Assembly: GCF_003431325.1 (NCBI RefSeq)
Contig: NZ_CP010515.1
Coordinates: 496,001-560,000, forward strand
DNA length: 64,000 bases
From: Acidilobus sp. 7A
GTDB lineage: Archaea; Thermoproteota; Thermoprotei_A; Sulfolobales; Acidilobaceae
Direction of reading: 5' to 3'
Shown here: piece by piece, positions 52,493 through 61,485 of the stretch
How the letters are laid out: every line of letters begins with the position of its first letter
How positions within the stretch are numbered: position 1 is the first letter of the stretch
Translations under genes and position numbers: made by a program
Notes under the pieces: model-generated
The model's database searches: none
The model's input: the letters and a program-made list of their open reading frames with translations, nothing else
What the model was told of the DNA's origin: nothing

Positions 52493-53431
52493 TCACGCTT
52501 TCAGGTTGACAGCTCCTTCATCGAAGGAAAGGCCTGCGGACTCTAACATCTTGGATATTATGAAGGTCGGTATAACAGCTATCATCTTGCTGGCTTGGCT
52601 TGGAGGAAGGAAACCTAAGACCTTGGTAGATTTCTCAACCAGGTCGTGTAGGTACCTGATGCCCTGCCAAACAATTTCGGTGTCGTCGCGAGCGTTAAGC
52701 TCGCTCCTGGCCCACTCAACGAAGAGCTTCTCGCTGGGGTCAAGCTTCTGCTTTGCCCCCCTGAGGTAGTTAGCGAAGTCAGTTATATCATCAGCCACCT
52801 GGTAAGCCGTCCCAACACTGTTGCCATAGTTCCACGCGCCCTCGGCCAGGTCCTCGTGCCCGCCAGCTATGACGCCCAGGGCTGCGGCCAGCGAGAAGAG
52901 GCTGCCAGTCTTAAGGGAAGCTAGCGTCAGGTACTCAGCAGGCTTAATGCTTAAGGCTGAGTAGGCATCCATTATCTCGCCCCTCACTATTGACTCCCAC
53001 GCTGAGATGCTGTAGCTGAGGGCTAGAGGACCATAACGCTCAACTAGCTTGAGGGCAGTGGGCACGAGCAGCAGGGATACCATGGCGCTCTTGCCAATGC
53101 CATAAAGGATCCAGGCTGACGGTCCTCCCCTCCTCTGAGCGTCCTTGTCTACTATATCGTCAAGTGCCAGGCTGGCCCCCTGCACCAGCTCTATGGCTAT
53201 GGCAGCGTCCTCGGCCTTCTTGGGATCTCCTCCCACGGCCTCAGCGAAGAGCACGGTCATGAAGCCTCTGAACATCTTGCCGCCCTTAACTATGTATGAT
53301 GCTAGTCCCTCAACCCCTGCCATCTCGAGCTTGGATACTATCGCATCCAGCCTTGGCTCTATCTCTGACCTCACCCTGCTCCACTTGTCCAGTATGGCCC
53401 TGCTCTCTTCAGCAGAAGGCTGCTGGCTCAC
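52493..53431 (-). CDS. Polyprenyl synthase (geranylgeranyl diphosphate synthase type)
   Basis: 312-aa isoprenyl diphosphate synthase that builds the C20 or longer chain for archaeal lipids. The first Asp-rich motif is LDDIVDKDAQR and the second ADDITDF, both binding Mg-diphosphate. GTG 53431 has GGTGGAGG 7 nt upstream, so the longer frame (53464) includes a non-coding leader. It shares a 61-nt interval with the divergent JAMM gene. Confidence 0.92.
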   Translation of the reverse strand: MSQQPSAEESRAILDKWSRVRSEIEPRLDAIVSKLEMAGVEGLASYIVKGGKMFRGFMTVLFAEAVGGDPKKAEDAAIAIELVQGASLALDDIVDKDAQRRGGPSAWILYGIGKSAMVSLLLVPTALKLVERYGPLALSYSISAWESIVRGEIMDAYSALSIKPAEYLTLASLKTGSLFSLAAALGVIAGGHEDLAEGAWNYGNSVGTAYQVADDITDFANYLRGAKQKLDPSEKLFVEWARSELNARDDTEIVWQGIRYLHDLVEKSTKVLGFLPPSQASKMIAVIPTFIISKMLESAGLSFDEGAVNLKA

Positions 53432-53463
53432 TGCGACGCCTCCACCTTGTTTGGGGGCGCGCA

Positions 53464-53474
53464 ACTTTATAAAT
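53464..53474. promoter_or_regulatory. Divergent core promoter (prenyl synthase / JAMM protein)
   Basis: CTTTATAAATAAAG is AT-rich on both strands. On the plus strand it is 20-30 nt before ATG 53493, which suits a leaderless mRNA; on the minus strand it is about 35-40 nt before GTG 53431. Confidence 0.5.
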
Positions 53475-53492
53475 AAAGCCTCTTAAAAATCA

Positions 53493-54194
53493 ATGGCAGC
53501 GCGAATGAAAGAACAATGGCTGACAACAACGGATGGATCCCTGCTGTTGGGCCTGGCCTCTCTAATTATAGATGTTGTCGAGAGCAACTGCGAGGATCCA
53601 TTAACAGCGATGGTAACCTCTGAGGTGCTTGATGAGAACCACCTGAAGGAGGGCATGAAAAGGGGGCTCCTAGAGGTCCACCTAAAGCTAGCGCGTGTAG
53701 AACCAAAGGAATTAGTGTACAGGGGAGTCAAAGTGTTCTTCACAGAGGGCAGGGAAGGCTTAATAGCAATCAGGGAGCTCTATGAAAGGCTCCCCATTAA
53801 GGTGCTCAGCCTTGATTACTTCAGCCTCTATAGCAGACTTGCAAAGAGGACTGCCGAGAGCGGCGTTGAGTACATGATAGTTTACACGGAAGACGGAGAA
53901 GCCCTTGTATTTGAAGGCGAGAAATTTAGGGCGTCGTTGCCAGGGGTAAGGTCGGTGCCAGCCTTAGTCCACACGCACCCAGCGGGCCACTGCGGCCTCT
54001 CAAGGAAGGACGTAGAGAGCGGCCTTGAACTAATGATGGACAGGGGGCTTATGGTGGCAGCGGTTACTGAGGATGCGTGCGCAGCTATAATGTATAGGGT
54101 TGGGTTACTTGATGAGGAGGACCTGCTAAAAGCGAAAGAGGGGACCCTGGGGGGTCTTAACAGCGTCAAGTTCGTCAGAGTCAACTTAGTCTAA
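53493..54194 (+). CDS. JAMM/MPN-domain metalloprotease-like protein
   Basis: 233-aa protein with a perfect JAMM zinc motif: His160 and His162 (HTHP), Ser170 and Asp173 in the spacing H-x-H-x7-S-x2-D. Candidate catalytic Glu lies among E124-E142. The first 100 residues form an unassigned N-terminal domain. JAMM proteins in archaea remove ubiquitin-like SAMP tags (desampylases) or process related peptides; this one is longer than the minimal JAMM1 type. It is monocistronic and leaderless. Desampylase activity is inferred. Confidence 0.78.
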   Translation: MAARMKEQWLTTTDGSLLLGLASLIIDVVESNCEDPLTAMVTSEVLDENHLKEGMKRGLLEVHLKLARVEPKELVYRGVKVFFTEGREGLIAIRELYERLPIKVLSLDYFSLYSRLAKRTAESGVEYMIVYTEDGEALVFEGEKFRASLPGVRSVPALVHTHPAGHCGLSRKDVESGLELMMDRGLMVAAVTEDACAAIMYRVGLLDEEDLLKAKEGTLGGLNSVKFVRVNLV

Positions 54195-54364
54195 GGACTG
54201 TACGCATGGGACTTTAGGCTTCGATAGGCTATGCCCTGATAGGTGGGTCGCTCCTGGCCTTCGGCAGTTAATGCGCGTAACGTAGCCAAGAACTAATAAG
54301 AGGGGCTTCTAAGGGGGGGGTGCACTGGGCCTTAAAGGCACGAAAGACGCCCAGGCCCATAGGC

Positions 54365-56578
54365 TTAAGGTCCTAACAGGTCTGATAGGCTCGGCGGCTT
54401 GGGTGGCAGGCCCTTCCTCTCCCTTATCTTCTTTATGAGGTCGTCGAGCATAGAGTCAGGCACTGGAGCCCACCTACTGAACTCGGTGCCCCAGAGGGCC
54501 TTGCCGGCTGTGGAGCCCCTTAGCTCTGCTGCCAGGTCGAAGCTCTCAGCGACAGGTATCTCAGCCAGGACCCTAGTTCCCATAGGTGTGTTCTCAACGT
54601 CAATTATTCTTCCGCGCTTCTTCACTATGACTGTGGATACAACGCTGAGGTAATCCATGGGTATCCTTATGTCAAGCTTCTGTATAGGCTCAAGCAGGGT
54701 GGGGCGCGACGTGAGTATGCCAGCCCATATGGCGTTCCTCACGGCCGGATATATCTGTCCTGGACCCCTGTGGACAGGATCCTCGTGCACCTCGGCGTCG
54801 TGAAGAACTACCTTAACTCCCCTGACGGGCTCAGCGGCTAAGGGACCCTCCTTGGTGGCTATCCTGAAGCCTCCAAGTATGGTGTCCTTGACGTCCTTGA
54901 GGTACTGGACTCCAGTAGTCATGTCTACAAAGACATTTATGTTCTCATCTATGGCCCAGATCCTCCTGGCCTCGTCGTAGTCCCAGCTGGCCTGGTCCCT
55001 CAGTATCTTGGCCCTATCCCTGGCGTCCTGGTCCTCTCTCACAACGCCCCTGTGTATGAGATCTATGGTCTCCTCGTTGAGCGGCTCAACGCTTATGTAG
55101 AACCTGTTGTGCTTGTTGGGGCTCTTGCCCTCAAACACCTGGCTCTTCTCCCTTACGGACTCCCTGTAGACTATAATGGGCTGGCTCGCCTTAACCTCAA
55201 GGCCGTAGAGCTCCTTCAACATCCAGAGCGCTATCTCAAGGTGGAGCTGACCCATGCCAGAGAGCAGGTACTCACCAGTCTCCTCGTTTATCTTTGCTAC
55301 GAGGTTCGGGTCCTCTATGGTTAGCTTCCTCAGTGAGTCGACAAGCTTCGGCAGGTCCTGGACCTTGGCCGGCTCTATGGCTATAGTAACGACGGGCTCA
55401 GCTATGTAGTGCAGCTGCTCAAACGGGGCCGCCTGCGACTTGTACTGGCTCTCGACCAGGGTCTCGCCGGCCCTCAGGTTCTCTATCCCCATCATGGCTG
55501 CTATGTTGCCTGCCGTCACCCTCTGTGTGAGCTCCCTGAAGGGACCCATGTAGAGGCTTACCTGGAGCACCTTACCTGACGTGTCCTGGGACACCACGTA
55601 GAGCTCCCTGCCGGGCTCGAGGGTGCCTGAAAACACCCTCCCGGTTGCCACCAGGCCGGCCTTCTCAACATGTATGGCATTCACATAGAATACTGTAGGC
55701 CCGTTGGGGTCTGCCTCAAGCATGGCTTTGCCAATGTCGCTGTTGATGTCGCCCTTCCATATCTTGGGTATCCTGTACCTCTGGGCCTCCTTCGGGTTTG
55801 GTACAAACTTAACCGCCATGTCCAGCAGGGCCTCGTGAAGCGGCGCCTTCTTAACCAGGGCCGCTACCTTGTCCTTGTCATCGCTGGAGTAGGCGTCTAT
55901 TATCTGCTGGAAGTTTATGCCTTTCTTAGAGGCTATGGGGACAGTTATGCCCCACTGGTCCTTAGCGCTTCCGAAGGCCACGTTACCAGTCGCGGGATTG
56001 AGCTTCCACTTGTCCTTGAACTCCGGCTCAGCGTACATGTCAATGATGTTGTTGACGTCCTTTATTATCTCAACAAGCCTATCCTGGAGCTGCGAGGGCG
56101 TCAACCTGAGCTCCTTTATAAGTCTGTCTATCTTATTTATGAAGAGAACAGGCCTGACCCTCTCCTCAAGCGCCTGCCTCAGCACGGTCTCCGTCTGGGT
56201 CATGACGCCCTCAGCGGCGTCGACTACGACAATAGCCCCGTCAAGCACCCTCAGGCTTCTGGTTACCATGCCAGTGAAGTCTATGTGCCCAGGGGTGTCT
56301 ATCAGGTTTATGACGTAACCCTTACCGTTGTACTCGTGGTACAGGCTCGCATTAGCAGCCTTGACGGTCATCTGCCTCTCCTTCTCGACCTTCAGGTAGT
56401 CTAGGGCTAGCGCCTCGCCAGCAACCCTTTCTGATATTATTCCAGCCCCGGCGAGCAGGGCGTCGCTGGTCGTGGTCTTGCCGTGGTCGACGTGCGCTAT
56501 GACGCCTATGTTCCTCACTTGCTCTATATTGTTCATTATCTTCTCTATCTCTGATACCATCTTTACTCGTGCGCCCAT
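54365..56578 (-). CDS. fusA: Elongation factor 2
   Basis: 737-aa GTPase that drives translocation. G1 [16 protein letters not shown]3 DTPGHIDF, G4 [10 protein letters not shown]; domain IV has the diphthamide loop [13 protein letters not shown], whose His is modified in archaea and eukaryotes. Complete at the C-terminus. ATG 56578 follows GGTGA at 8 nt and fits the family length; the frame from 56590 adds four residues. Alone on its transcript, with the promoter region in a short AT-rich interval upstream. Confidence 0.97.
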   Translation of the reverse strand: MGARVKMVSEIEKIMNNIEQVRNIGVIAHVDHGKTTTSDALLAGAGIISERVAGEALALDYLKVEKERQMTVKAANASLYHEYNGKGYVINLIDTPGHIDFTGMVTRSLRVLDGAIVVVDAAEGVMTQTETVLRQALEERVRPVLFINKIDRLIKELRLTPSQLQDRLVEIIKDVNNIIDMYAEPEFKDKWKLNPATGNVAFGSAKDQWGITVPIASKKGINFQQIIDAYSSDDKDKVAALVKKAPLHEALLDMAVKFVPNPKEAQRYRIPKIWKGDINSDIGKAMLEADPNGPTVFYVNAIHVEKAGLVATGRVFSGTLEPGRELYVVSQDTSGKVLQVSLYMGPFRELTQRVTAGNIAAMMGIENLRAGETLVESQYKSQAAPFEQLHYIAEPVVTIAIEPAKVQDLPKLVDSLRKLTIEDPNLVAKINEETGEYLLSGMGQLHLEIALWMLKELYGLEVKASQPIIVYRESVREKSQVFEGKSPNKHNRFYISVEPLNEETIDLIHRGVVREDQDARDRAKILRDQASWDYDEARRIWAIDENINVFVDMTTGVQYLKDVKDTILGGFRIATKEGPLAAEPVRGVKVVLHDAEVHEDPVHRGPGQIYPAVRNAIWAGILTSRPTLLEPIQKLDIRIPMDYLSVVSTVIVKKRGRIIDVENTPMGTRVLAEIPVAESFDLAAELRGSTAGKALWGTEFSRWAPVPDSMLDDLIKKIRERKGLPPKPPSLSDLLGP

Positions 56579-56658
56579 AGCTAAGTTCACCAGTTACTTC
56601 GCAGGTAAGGTGCGCAATTGAGGGTTAAAAACAGTTCTTAAAGTAAGCAGGATCTTCT

Positions 56659-57120
56659 TTAAATAATGTTGGTAACGTGCTGCGCGACCTTAAGGTATGT
56701 CATAAAGACGTGTAGTTGCTCCCCCTTGGCAAGCCTTGACACCAGCTCGCGATTAAGGTCGGCAGCAGCCTTGCTGCTCCGTATCATTATTGTTGAGCTC
56801 TCAACGTAGTCACTCCTCCTGACTATCATCTTGACGTCGTTGTCAGCGGTTATTCGGGGGTCACCCCGTCCAAGCACGGAGTCGCACAGGCCCCCAGCGC
56901 AGAGCAACAAAACTATTACACTGTTACTGTCCCTCAACCCCTCCTTCAGCCACTCGGGCAGGCTTGAGGCGCTGGCCTCTGAGGACACGCCTATTATGCA
57001 GTCCCCTCTTGGCGTCAGATGGCTTTCGGTAGTTATCTCTATCGTAGTCCTATGCCTAGCTGTCACGTTTACATGGCCATGAGCTGTGAAGTGGAACCAG
57101 CGACCCTGAAGCTCCTCCAC
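56659..57120 (-). CDS. DUF371 family protein
   Basis: 153-aa archaeal protein of unknown function. The family signature is FTAHGHVNVTARHRTTIEIT followed by TPRGDCIIGVSSEAS, matching DUF371. It is beta-rich and probably cytoplasmic. The upstream end is flanked directly by dispersed repeat copy 3, whose hairpin begins 19 nt before the start. Confidence 0.87.
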   Translation of the reverse strand: MEELQGRWFHFTAHGHVNVTARHRTTIEITTESHLTPRGDCIIGVSSEASASSLPEWLKEGLRDSNSVIVLLLCAGGLCDSVLGRGDPRITADNDVKMIVRRSDYVESSTIMIRSSKAAADLNRELVSRLAKGEQLHVFMTYLKVAQHVTNII

Positions 57121-57138
57121 GCGGGCCCCAGAGCTTTA

Positions 57139-57180
57139 CTGACATCCTCCCGCCCTAAAGGGCGAGGCCTGCCGTTCTCT
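57139..57180 (+). repeat. Dispersed hairpin repeat, copy 3
   Basis: CTGACATCCTCCCGCCCT - AAAGGGCGAGGC - CTGCCGTTCTC, the same hairpin as at 21508 and 30515 with a shorter conserved 3' part. It sits between DUF371 and PCMT, in the promoter region of both. Confidence 0.55.
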
Positions 57181-57244
57181 AGCCAAGTAAAGGGTAATTA
57201 GGCTGCAGGAGGCTATTTAATGGCGAGGGCCGGTGCCTTCCTCA

Positions 57245-57910
57245 TTGCAAGCCTCTTATGAGGAGGCCAGGAGGAGGCTGGTAAGTGAGCTGAAGGCCAG
57301 AGGATACATCAGGAGCCAGATGGTAGAGATGGCTATGTTGACGGTGCCGAGGGAGCTCTTCGTTCCTGAGGACCTTAGAGGGAAGGCATATGAGGACAGG
57401 CCGCTGCCTATAGGGCACGGCCAAACCATAAGCGCCCCTAGTATAGCGGCTTACATGACTGAGCTCTTGGAGCTCTCAGAGGGCATGAGAGTCCTTGAGG
57501 TTGGCACCGGTTCGGGCTACAGCGCCGCTGTGCTGGCTACAATAGCAGGCGAGAGGGGGCACGTGTGGACCATAGAGAGGGTACCGGAGCTGGCAGCCAG
57601 AGCTGAGGCTATCCTGAAACAGCTTGGATATGGCGACAGGGTGACAGTCATAGTTGGCGATGGCAGCCTCGGCTACAGGCAGGCAGCGCCCTACGACAGG
57701 ATACTCGTCACAGCGGCCTCCCCCAGGGTGCCTAGGCCCCTCGTTGAACAGCTGGCCGAAAATGGCGTGATGGTGATACCGGTCGGCGGCAAGGAGGGCC
57801 AGGTGCTCACAGTAATTAAGAAGGAGGGCGGGCAGGTCTACGAGAAGGCCGACCTGGAGGTAATTTTCGTCCCTCTAGTAGGCGCGGAGGGCTGGCAGGA
57901 CCAAGGTTAG
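57245..57910 (+). CDS. pcm: Protein-L-isoaspartate O-methyltransferase
   Basis: 221-aa enzyme that repairs damaged aspartyl residues by methylating L-isoaspartate. Motif I is RVLEVGTGSGYSAAVLA; the N-terminal VPRELFVPEDLRGKAYEDRPLPIGHGQTISAPS is the family-specific substrate segment, shown in parts. I favour TTG 57245 over GTG 57233, because a TATA-like GCTATTTAATGG lies about 30 nt upstream and a leaderless mRNA would start here. Common in hyperthermophiles. Confidence 0.93.
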   Translation: MQASYEEARRRLVSELKARGYIRSQMVEMAMLTVPRELFVPEDLRGKAYEDRPLPIGHGQTISAPSIAAYMTELLELSEGMRVLEVGTGSGYSAAVLATIAGERGHVWTIERVPELAARAEAILKQLGYGDRVTVIVGDGSLGYRQAAPYDRILVTAASPRVPRPLVEQLAENGVMVIPVGGKEGQVLTVIKKEGGQVYEKADLEVIFVPLVGAEGWQDQG

Positions 57911-58026
57911 TTATTAGGCCGCTTAAGGCATGTAAACTATGCTGTGATGCAGTGTGGTGGACGCCGAGCCCCTCCGGGGCCATGAGGACAAGGAGCCCGC
58001 TGAGCCTCTCGCTCAACGTTAGGCTT

Positions 58027-59484
58027 CTAGTACTGGCGCGAGTACCTCATGTATGTCACTGCTGGCCTACCGCACACAGGGCAGACGCCCTCAGCCCTCT
58101 CAGGAGGCCACGGGGTTCCGAGGGTCTTGACGTTAAGTTCCTGCATGACCTTGTTGGCGCACTCCTCACTGCCGCACCATGGCAACTCGACGATGCCCTT
58201 CCTCTCCTCTATGGCCTTACGGGCCTCCTCGATGCTTGAGGCGCGAGTTATGTGGCTGCTCATAAATTTCCTGGCCCTCTCAGCCAAGTTGGAGTCTATC
58301 TCGCTGAGGAGCTTCTTGACGGCTTCGGCTGCCTCCCTGAGGTGAACGCTTGTCCTTCTAAGGGTGTCCCTCCTCACAAGCGTCAGGGTCTCACTGGCGG
58401 CCTCCCTGGGCCCTACCTCGACCCTCACAGGGACGCCCTTAGCGTCCCAGTAGTAATACTTGTCACCAGGCGTTGTATCACTGCGATCATCAAGCTTAGC
58501 TCTTATGCCAGCCTCGAGTAACGCTGAGAGGGCGCGGCGGGAGTACTCAAGGACCTTCCTCATCTCGTCTTCAGATTGAGACGGTATGGGTATTATTATT
58601 GCCTGCGTCGGGGCTATGTTGGAGGGCAGGACAAGCCCCATGTCATCCCCATGAACAGCTATTAGCGTGGCCACGACCCTGTCGCTCACGCCATAGCTCG
58701 TCTGCCACGGGTAGTCATACTTCTCGTCCCTGGTGTGTATCCTGAATGAGAAGGCCTTGGTGAAGTTCTGCCCAAGATTGTGCACCGTGCCTATCTGAAG
58801 GGTTCTGCCGTCAGGCAGCACAGTGTCGAAGGCTATTGTGTAGAGGGCACCAGCAAACTTATCCCAGTCAGGCCTCCTTGATATTACGTACGATATCCCT
58901 AGGCTGTCGAAGAATTTCTTGTAGACATCTATGGCCTCCATAACCTGTCTCTCAGCGTCCTCGAAGCTCTCGTGCACCGTGTGGGCCTCCTTGAACATGC
59001 TTATCTCCCTGACCCTGATGAGCGGGCGCGTCGCTTTAGTCTCATACCTGAAGACGCTGACTACCTGGTAGAACTTCCTGGGCAGCTGCTTGTAGCTCTG
59101 TATCCAGAGCGACTCATAGTATGTTATAGGCGTCTCGCTGGTCGGCCTCAGCGCTAGCTTCTGGTCAAGCTCCTCAAGGCCGCCGCGGGTGACCCAGTAG
59201 ACCTCGTCCTCAAAGCCCTTGATGTGCTCCCCCTCCTTGGCAAGCAGGAAGTCAGGTATGAGCAGGGGGAAGAGGACCTCATCATGGCCTGTTTCGTCGA
59301 GTAGCCTCCTCAACAGCTCTAGAACGTTCCTCCTGATGCTGAAGCCGTAGGGCATCCAGACGCCCATGCCCTTCACGGGGTACCTGCCGTAGTCGTAGAC
59401 CTCAGCCCTCTCGAGGACCCAGTCAAACCACTCTGAAAACCTCTCCTGCCATCTCCTCCGCTGGGGCTCCGGCAAGCCTTTCAC
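58027..59484 (-). CDS. proS: Prolyl-tRNA synthetase
   Basis: 485-aa class II synthetase. Motif 2 [25 protein letters not shown] and motif 3 near [35 protein letters not shown], shown in parts; the C-terminal zinc domain has [10 protein letters not shown] and CPVCGRPAV. This is the archaeal/eukaryotic type without the editing insert. Ends in a Tyr residue (RYSRQY), typical of the family. Complete. Confidence 0.96.
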   Translation of the reverse strand: MKGLPEPQRRRWQERFSEWFDWVLERAEVYDYGRYPVKGMGVWMPYGFSIRRNVLELLRRLLDETGHDEVLFPLLIPDFLLAKEGEHIKGFEDEVYWVTRGGLEELDQKLALRPTSETPITYYESLWIQSYKQLPRKFYQVVSVFRYETKATRPLIRVREISMFKEAHTVHESFEDAERQVMEAIDVYKKFFDSLGISYVISRRPDWDKFAGALYTIAFDTVLPDGRTLQIGTVHNLGQNFTKAFSFRIHTRDEKYDYPWQTSYGVSDRVVATLIAVHGDDMGLVLPSNIAPTQAIIIPIPSQSEDEMRKVLEYSRRALSALLEAGIRAKLDDRSDTTPGDKYYYWDAKGVPVRVEVGPREAASETLTLVRRDTLRRTSVHLREAAEAVKKLLSEIDSNLAERARKFMSSHITRASSIEEARKAIEERKGIVELPWCGSEECANKVMQELNVKTLGTPWPPERAEGVCPVCGRPAVTYMRYSRQY

Positions 59485-59549
59485 CTTGGCTGCGTCAGAG
59501 AGAAAAAGAGAGGGAAGGTTTTAAAGTAGAGCGCCCTTTAAGCTGCTGT

Positions 59550-59960
59550 TTAGGTCGGCAGGACGAAGGCCACTATTATTGCCATCAGCAGGCCGTAGAT
59601 GGCTATTCCCTCGCCGAGGACCACGAAGAGGAAGGCCGTTCCAAAGACCTCCCTCTTCTCAGCTACGGCGCTGACGGCTGCGGCCCCTGCTACGCCAACT
59701 GCATAGCCACCTCCTATGCCTGCCAGCCCCACCGCAAGGCCTGCACCTATCGCTTTTCCAAGTACTGCAAATGCGTAGGGCGTTTGGTCGCTCGTGACAG
59801 AGGAGCTGCTCGCAGCGTGGGCTAGCGCGGCCCCGGAGGCTATGGCAGCGAGAACAGCAAGAGCGGCTACTGCGACCATGATGGCCCGGTACTTAGGTCT
59901 CCTCCAGGCCTCCCTCAGGACGAAGTCTAGGCCCTCAAACAGCTTTGACCTATCAGCCAT
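59550..59960 (-). CDS. atpK: ATP synthase proteolipid subunit K (c ring)
   Basis: 136-aa membrane subunit of the archaeal A-type ATP synthase rotor. Two hairpin helices: LGKAIGAGLAVGLAGIGGGYAVGVAG and VVLGEGIAIYGLLMAIIVAFVLP, shown in parts, with the ion-binding Glu117. Residues 1-25 form a basic leader and 27-49 a hydrophobic segment ending AHAA, a likely signal peptide that may be removed. The rest of the ATP synthase genes are not nearby. Confidence 0.9.
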   Translation of the reverse strand: MADRSKLFEGLDFVLREAWRRPKYRAIMVAVAALAVLAAIASGAALAHAASSSSVTSDQTPYAFAVLGKAIGAGLAVGLAGIGGGYAVGVAGAAAVSAVAEKREVFGTAFLFVVLGEGIAIYGLLMAIIVAFVLPT

Positions 59961-60064
59961 ATGCGTTACCCAGGTAGCTTGATAGAAACTAGTGAGTATA
60001 TTAAACGAACGCTCAAAGAAAGCGGGCGAACTTCCTTTATTACTACTATGAGTAGTAATAAAGT

Positions 60065-60598
60065 TCAGTAAGTGAAGAACTGCGGCAGCCTGACCCCCCT
60101 CTGTCCCTTGTACTTGCCGCTGTAGGGCTTGCTTGAGGGCGTCTCCATCTTAACGAGCACGAGGTGGAGGAACCTGTCTCCGACGTAGAGCTTCACGGGG
60201 AACTCGCTGCCTATGACCTCAATTGTGAGCTGCCCCTCGAAGCCAGCGTCAACGACCGTGCTGGGTATGTAGATGCCTGTCCTGGCCCACGTGCTCCTCA
60301 GGTTCACGAGGCCAGCCACGTAGGGCGGGAGCCTTATGTACTCGAGCGTGTGGAGGAGGTAGTGCTTGTGTGGTTCCACTATGAAAAAGCTATCGCCCGC
60401 CTCCCTGCAGTCGTAGAAGTCAGAGGGGTTGCCTGGGGACCTGGGGTCAAGGACCTTGTCAGTGTGGACGAAGGCGCAGTAGGCTCCCCCCAGCCTGAGG
60501 TCGAGGCCGTTCTCCCTTATTATGTCAGCCTCAAGGGGCTCTACCCAGAGCTCCCCTGCCTTTATGAGGATCTCAATGTCCCTGTCGCTGAGTATCAA
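60065..60598 (-). CDS. dcd: dCTP deaminase
   Basis: 177-aa enzyme that deaminates dCTP to dUTP for dTMP synthesis. Segments ILSDRDIEILIKAG, the substrate loop NLRSTWARTGIYIPS and VVDAGFEGQLTIEV are characteristic; the catalytic Glu is in FEGQLTIEV. TTG 60598 gives the usual length and the family start ILSDRDI; the longer frame to 60715 contributes 39 residues that do not fit. Confidence 0.92.
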   Translation of the reverse strand: MILSDRDIEILIKAGELWVEPLEADIIRENGLDLRLGGAYCAFVHTDKVLDPRSPGNPSDFYDCREAGDSFFIVEPHKHYLLHTLEYIRLPPYVAGLVNLRSTWARTGIYIPSTVVDAGFEGQLTIEVIGSEFPVKLYVGDRFLHLVLVKMETPSSKPYSGKYKGQRGVRLPQFFTY

Positions 60599-60834
60599 GG
60601 TTTGCCCAGCCTCCTCTTTGTCAGAACTGGCTACTAACACTCTTAACTCGGTATTACTTTGAATGCAGCAGATAAGCAAACGCGTCGTAATGATGCTTTG
60701 ATGGAGGGCTCGCATTTAGGTTCAGGGTGAGAAAGGATAGACCTTCGCCCATAAGTTAAGCTTGATGCCGTGCCCCTCGGCGCTCCAGGCCGCCTCAGCC
60801 CCCTTTATGCTGTCAACGTAAGTTAAGCCTGAAG

Positions 60835-61422
60835 GTGGCCCCCACGCCTGGCAGCGAGGCCTGCGTTAGGCGCGGCTGGGGCTCGTGTGTAGAGTACAGA
60901 AGGGCCTACGCTGAGATACTCGCCCACCTCTACAAGACAGGCAGCCCCTGGGACGTAGTCCTCTTGGTTCAGCTGCGTAACGGCAGCCGCATAGGCGAAG
61001 CCATCGAGGTCGTCAAGGAGTTCTGTAACGCCAAGGGCAGGGCTGACAGCGTGAGGGTGCGCGTAGAGAAGCACGCCAAGGGCGACACGCGCCTCATGGT
61101 GCTGTCCGAGGAGCTTAGGGGCGCGCAGGGCAGGGACTACCTTAGGCAGGCCTGCCTGAGGCTCTCGAGGGTCAAGGCGCCTAGGGTCGATATCGCGGAC
61201 TACTGCCGCAGGGCCTACGGCTTTAACACTCACGCCCTGAGGTACGCCTTCATTACGTACATGCTGAAGAGGGGCGTGTCGCCCTCAATAGTCGCCAAGA
61301 TAACTGGCCACAGGTCCCTCAACCACATCCTTCACTACACTGAGGTGAGGCTCGCTGAGGAGGTCCTGGCTGGCCTCAGGGGCTGGGGCGCCTTGCCAGT
61401 TGAAGGCCAGGGCGCGCCTTGA
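60835..61422 (+). CDS. Tyrosine recombinase, catalytic domain only
   Basis: 195-aa protein consisting of the C-terminal domain of a tyrosine recombinase. The catalytic set is Arg52 (NGSRIGEA), Lys near 79-82, His133-x-x-Arg136 (HALRYAF), His159 in TGHRS and the nucleophile Tyr168 (HYTE). The N-terminal core-binding domain is absent: an in-frame stop lies about 75 nt upstream and no start codon precedes GTG 60835. It may be a truncated integrase, or a chromosomal XerA-like shortened form. Function untested. Confidence 0.82.
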   Translation: MAPTPGSEACVRRGWGSCVEYRRAYAEILAHLYKTGSPWDVVLLVQLRNGSRIGEAIEVVKEFCNAKGRADSVRVRVEKHAKGDTRLMVLSEELRGAQGRDYLRQACLRLSRVKAPRVDIADYCRRAYGFNTHALRYAFITYMLKRGVSPSIVAKITGHRSLNHILHYTEVRLAEEVLAGLRGWGALPVEGQGAP

Positions 61423-61485
61423 CTTAGAGGGCCGCAAAACTATATTAACCTTTTCGCGCAGAAACTAGCTCAAGGTGCGGCATTC

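Noticed and set aside
54320-54364. Hairpin CTGGGC ... GCCCAG after fusA
   Set aside because: The stem is short with a long loop and no T-run on the fusA strand, so terminator function is not convincing.
55670-56404. Long open frame antisense to EF-2 (and similar antisense frames at 22805-23389, 30913-31575 and 42364-42747)
   Set aside because: They follow the reverse of strongly biased codons in well-defined genes, have no domain, promoter or ribosome binding site, and overlap the real gene completely.
57940-57995. Box C/D sRNA-like pattern (GTGATGC ... CTGA) after pcm
   Set aside because: The C box has a mismatch, the D' and C' boxes are weak, and the flanking stem is poor. Kept out without homologues.
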